Below are positions 61,401 through 64,000 of a DNA stretch of 64,000 bases, piece after piece. The notes under the pieces were generated by a model. The model was not told where the DNA came from. It worked only from the letters and a program-made list of their open reading frames with translations, and made no database searches. Source of the DNA: Bimastos eiseni (lineage: Eukaryota; Annelida; Clitellata; Crassiclitellata; Lumbricidae); contig OY365806.1 of assembly GCA_959347315.1 (NCBI GenBank), forward strand, positions 27,488,291-27,552,290, written 5' to 3'. The first letter of the stretch is position 1; every line of letters starts with the position of its first letter. The position numbers and the translations under genes were made by a program.

Positions 61401-63137
61401 TCACCGTCGGTGATTGGACAGCAAAGGTGATTCTAACGATTAGTCTTTTACTACTTATTGAGACGGATGAGAAATTGAGAAGACTACACTCGTTTTCACA
61501 CCAGTAATGCTAGCAATTGAGGCCAGCAACCACGAGGTTCATGACACCAAAACACACTTAATTAATTCTGGTGGACGTACACCAGTCACGCTTCAGCGAA
61601 CCGTCTATTCTATGACCATAGTCACTTGATCCAGCAGGATCGTCGATCCATGTTGAGGCTAAGGGTTCAAGCCAAGACATATTACGTCTTTGACTACCCT
61701 CTGGTAAACCCCTATGACTGACTAAACGCTCGTCAATAAGCTGGTGCTCTGCTCTTGGGGTCTGAGTGGCGTCGTAGACGTTTCTAGTGTACGTCCGATT
61801 ACGATTCTACTCTGATCGGTTTAATGACGCCTATAATTTATAGAGGCAACTTTTATTTAAGAGTTGGGTAACATTGACAGTCTAGTTGTTTATTAAGGTA
61901 TATAAACTCGTGTTTCAAAATGGAATTTGGTGCATTGTGAACCGAAAAATGAAGCTAAAGACCTTATGTCCAACCGATTTAATTCTAAACGCTTCTTTGA
62001 TTTACCGAACTAGCACTAGGGTCCTAAATGACTAGAAACCATGCATTGGATGATTCGCGTCTGTCTTTTCTTTTCTTAATACAGATCTGGTCGGAAGATT
62101 GCAAAGATTCGCCGCTTATCTGGACGACGTATGACTTCTCCATTGTGTTCTGTTACTTTCTGTTCTATCTTTAAATATTATGTGCTATGCGTGGGTGCGT
62201 TTGGGCACGATGGAGATGACATGGGAAAGGCGAGACAGAAGATAGGTCAAAGGTTCGCTGTATATATAAATAAATATATATATATATATATTATATATGG
62301 GCAATATGCATCGCAATCAGATGCTCGAAACAAGTCAGTTAAGTGGATGATGCAAAGCAGAACTATACATGCGTGCATCAAGTCTTTCGACCTTAAATAT
62401 GACTGAGCCTATATAAAAACAATTGTTCAAAAGAGAAGAAGTTGTCCAATTCACGCAATCGTCGTGCTATGGTGCTATAGGAAAATTGGCCTACTTCAAA
62501 CCCCACAAATTTCAATTGATGTTTTCTGTTGCTATTTACCGAAAATTGCAATAGTATGTACTTCCTGTCGAAATGATTAAGTACTGTAACAGGCTATTGG
62601 TCTCATGCAATTATTCAGGATATTAGTATTCATGTTAACGGAATAGGCAGGTGCAGTTTTTGACGACCGTACATTTATATTTCAACCACGACATAATTAT
62701 TGGACATTATAGGACAAGTTTTCAGGAATAACGATTACTCTACTGAAATATTCAAATGTAAGTCTTGCAAAAATAAAATACATTTTCTCATATCAACATT
62801 GATTCTAGAGAGGAGATTACAAGACTGCATAAAAGACTACTATAAAGGCTATATATAGAGGACTCTATGATAAATACTAGACTATAAAGACAGTATTAGA
62901 CTATATACAGACTATTGAAGATTATAAAAGTTTATTATTCTATGACTATATGAGCCGTGTGAGACTCAATACGTAGTGTGCCAATAATTGGGTCCTTATA
63001 GGAAGTACTCCTCGTACCTGACGGACGGATGTTGGAGTCCGACGCGGCCCTCCGTCTTCTTTGTCACGAAAACAGACGGAACCTTTGACGTCTGGGATTT
63101 AATGTTCAGACAGAATGCTGCCGAATACAGTGTCCAG
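55459..63137 (+). CDS. DNAI2: Outer dynein arm intermediate chain 2 (DNAI2/IC69 family), nine exons, 3' end outside window
   Basis: WD-repeat intermediate chain of the axonemal outer dynein arm, needed for ciliary beating. Exons: 55459–55644, 56592–56753, 57537–57658, 58880–59022, 59644–59897, 60535–60657, 61244–61426, 62085–62128, 63002–63137; all phases join, giving 451 codons. The family's vertebrate members are about 600 residues, so the last quarter lies to the right. The start [19 protein letters not shown] aligns with the family's N-terminus. Then follow [47 protein letters not shown] (start of the WD region), [79 protein letters not shown], and [34 protein letters not shown] acceptor 18 bp before the ATG suggests a 5' non-coding exon. 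Intron 2 has an apparent GC donor. Intron 3 contains the assembly gap. Confidence 0.95.
55855..55925 (-). repeat. Short interspersed repeat, 'GTGAATAAGCTGG' family (reverse copy, DNAI2 intron 1)
   Basis: TATAGCGCCACTTTAAAGC, then GGGCACCAGCTTATTCACGA then GCGCTGCGTC; the best-preserved reverse copy. Confidence 0.7.
56440..56540 (+). repeat. CAT/CGT trinucleotide microsatellite (DNAI2 intron 1)
   Basis: TCATCATCATCATCGTCGTC run preceded by a C tract, ending about 50 bp before exon 2. Confidence 0.9.
57318..57440 (+). repeat. Degenerate 15–17 bp repeat ATTACAGCAATCCT
   Basis: Successive units ATATTACATCAA, CTATTACAGCAATC, AAATTACACCAGCTC and CTTTTGCACCAGGTC, about eight in all, in DNAI2 intron 2. 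Confidence 0.75.
58180..58305 (+). repeat. TG-rich microsatellite next to the gap
   Basis: GTGTGTGTGCGTGCGTGTG-type tract ending 20 bp before the N run; probably the cause of the assembly break. Confidence 0.9.
58325..58524. other. Assembly gap (200 N)
   Basis: Exactly 200 N, a conventional scaffold-gap size; real length unknown. It lies in DNAI2 intron 3 and does not interrupt a coding exon as far as the family comparison shows. Confidence 0.98.
60845..60895 (-). repeat. Short interspersed repeat, 'GTGAATAAGCTGG' family (degenerate reverse copy)
   Basis: CAGTGCCCACTAAAGCCACG then GAGACAAGCTTATTCATAATGG; diverged relative to 55855. Confidence 0.45.
61728..61795 (+). repeat. Short interspersed repeat, 'GTGAATAAGCTGG' family (DNAI2 intron 7)
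   Basis: CGCTCGTCAATAAGCTGGTG then CTCTGCTC and GAGTGGCG, with an upstream GGGTTCAAGCC (61662) that resembles a tRNA box B. Confidence 0.6.
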
Positions 63138-64000
63138 GTAACCATGGCAAAACACGCCGTCGACTCTGCCCATAATTATTGCCGTTTATTTCTTAATTTG
63201 TCTTTGATTAACCCAAACCTTAGCCGAACTCTCCAATCGATCAAACGCGGAACTCACACGGGTGTGAGTTGTATTCTGCACTTGGCTCTATATAGGCCTA
63301 ATCTGTTAGATTGTCTAAGTACGTCGCCCTCTGTAGCATTTCCATTGGCACCAAATTGGGCCCATGCTATCTTTACACGAGGGCTCCATATGGAAATATG
63401 TGCCCTATCTGGGCTTCGTGTGGGCATGCTGGCAGAGGTGTAACTAATCATTCCATAAAAACGTAGGCCTGTATACAAAGAAACAGACTGCAGGGCAGAA
63501 TGATTGTGATTGCATATGACATTTGCAAGTGTTTAGATCGAGCGAATATTTTCGACGCTGATAGTTGAATAATTCGGTCGGAATTCGAAAAGACGGTTAC
63601 TACGGAACAAATAGCAACTATCGCACGAATAAGATAGTAACAGAATATTTGTGATCAACCTGCGAATAGTTATAATACACATCAAATGTGTAGCGTTTCA
63701 ACCTTTTGAAGTCCAAATGCTGCAAATATCAAGGTTTTAGCTTCTATGAAACGATACTGCTTACTTCACCGTTGCACATTTCACCACTTGTTCACGAATG
63801 CCGCTTCAGCGCTCGTGAATAAGCTGGTGCCCTGCGCCACTATGAAGCAGCGCTTAAGACATTTGGAGATTGCGGTTGACCGGAAGGATACGTTCAACCA
63901 AATCCCACTACCTACCCGTCTCTTCTATCTTCAAATGAGGGCTGACTTATTTTCTCCTATGATTCCGAACCACAGTTGAAGCTAACGGCGATCGATGAAC
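63138..64000. other. Right end: DNAI2 intron with dispersed repeat
   Basis: After the GTAACC donor at 63138 no further DNAI2 exon is recognised. CAGAGGTGTAACTA at 63433 resembles a hAT terminus. A short interspersed repeat copy lies at 63811–63870 (CGCTCGTGAATAAGCTGGTG then CCCTGCGCCAC). Confidence 0.5.

Overview
This is a window of an animal nuclear genome. It has spliced genes with GT–AG introns, a seven-ectodomain protocadherin, an axonemal outer-arm dynein intermediate chain, tRNA-derived SINEs, hAT elements, a Ty3/gypsy retrotransposon, many microsatellites and a 200-N scaffold gap. An invertebrate deuterostome is my best guess. The retrotransposon has integrase ahead of reverse transcriptase, the Gmr1-like arrangement described mainly from deuterostomes. 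I cannot name a species.

Layout. 1–6.95 kb: non-coding or unrecognised DNA with CT/TG microsatellites. 6.955–17.85 kb: a plus-strand protocadherin in two large exons (545 and 429 codons) split by an 8-kb intron. That intron holds a 27-bp minisatellite and a 0.7-kb ATCC/ATCT array. The second exon ends in a good donor, so the gene continues; a proline/serine/histidine-rich open exon at 36.34–37.06 kb is a candidate for its cytoplasmic tail. 22.88–30.09 kb: a composite repeat bounded by about 270-bp inverted arms. It contains a decayed Gmr1-like element (gag, protease, integrase, RT, RNase H), a 3' LTR-like segment and a 24-bp satellite-like array. 30–45 kb: repeat-rich, with an orphan minus-strand ORF, a perfect 32-bp palindrome, a hAT-type MITE with an intact 8-bp target duplication, a LINE tail, a hAT transposase remnant, SINEs and GACTCG/GTCTCG repeat families.

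45.1–51.4 kb: a plus-strand gene of seven recognisable small exons encoding a coiled coil, an NZF/RanBP2-type zinc finger and a tryptophan-rich C-terminus that I do not recognise. 55.46 kb to the window end: the plus-strand orthologue of outer-arm dynein intermediate chain 2 (DNAI2/IC69 family), nine exons here (451 codons), running off the right edge. One of its introns appears to use a GC donor.

The protocadherin would act in cell–cell adhesion, DNAI2 in ciliary motility and the zinc-finger protein possibly in ubiquitin binding. Nothing suggests that they work together. All exon borders were read by eye from splice consensus, reading phase and family similarity; no transcript evidence was available.
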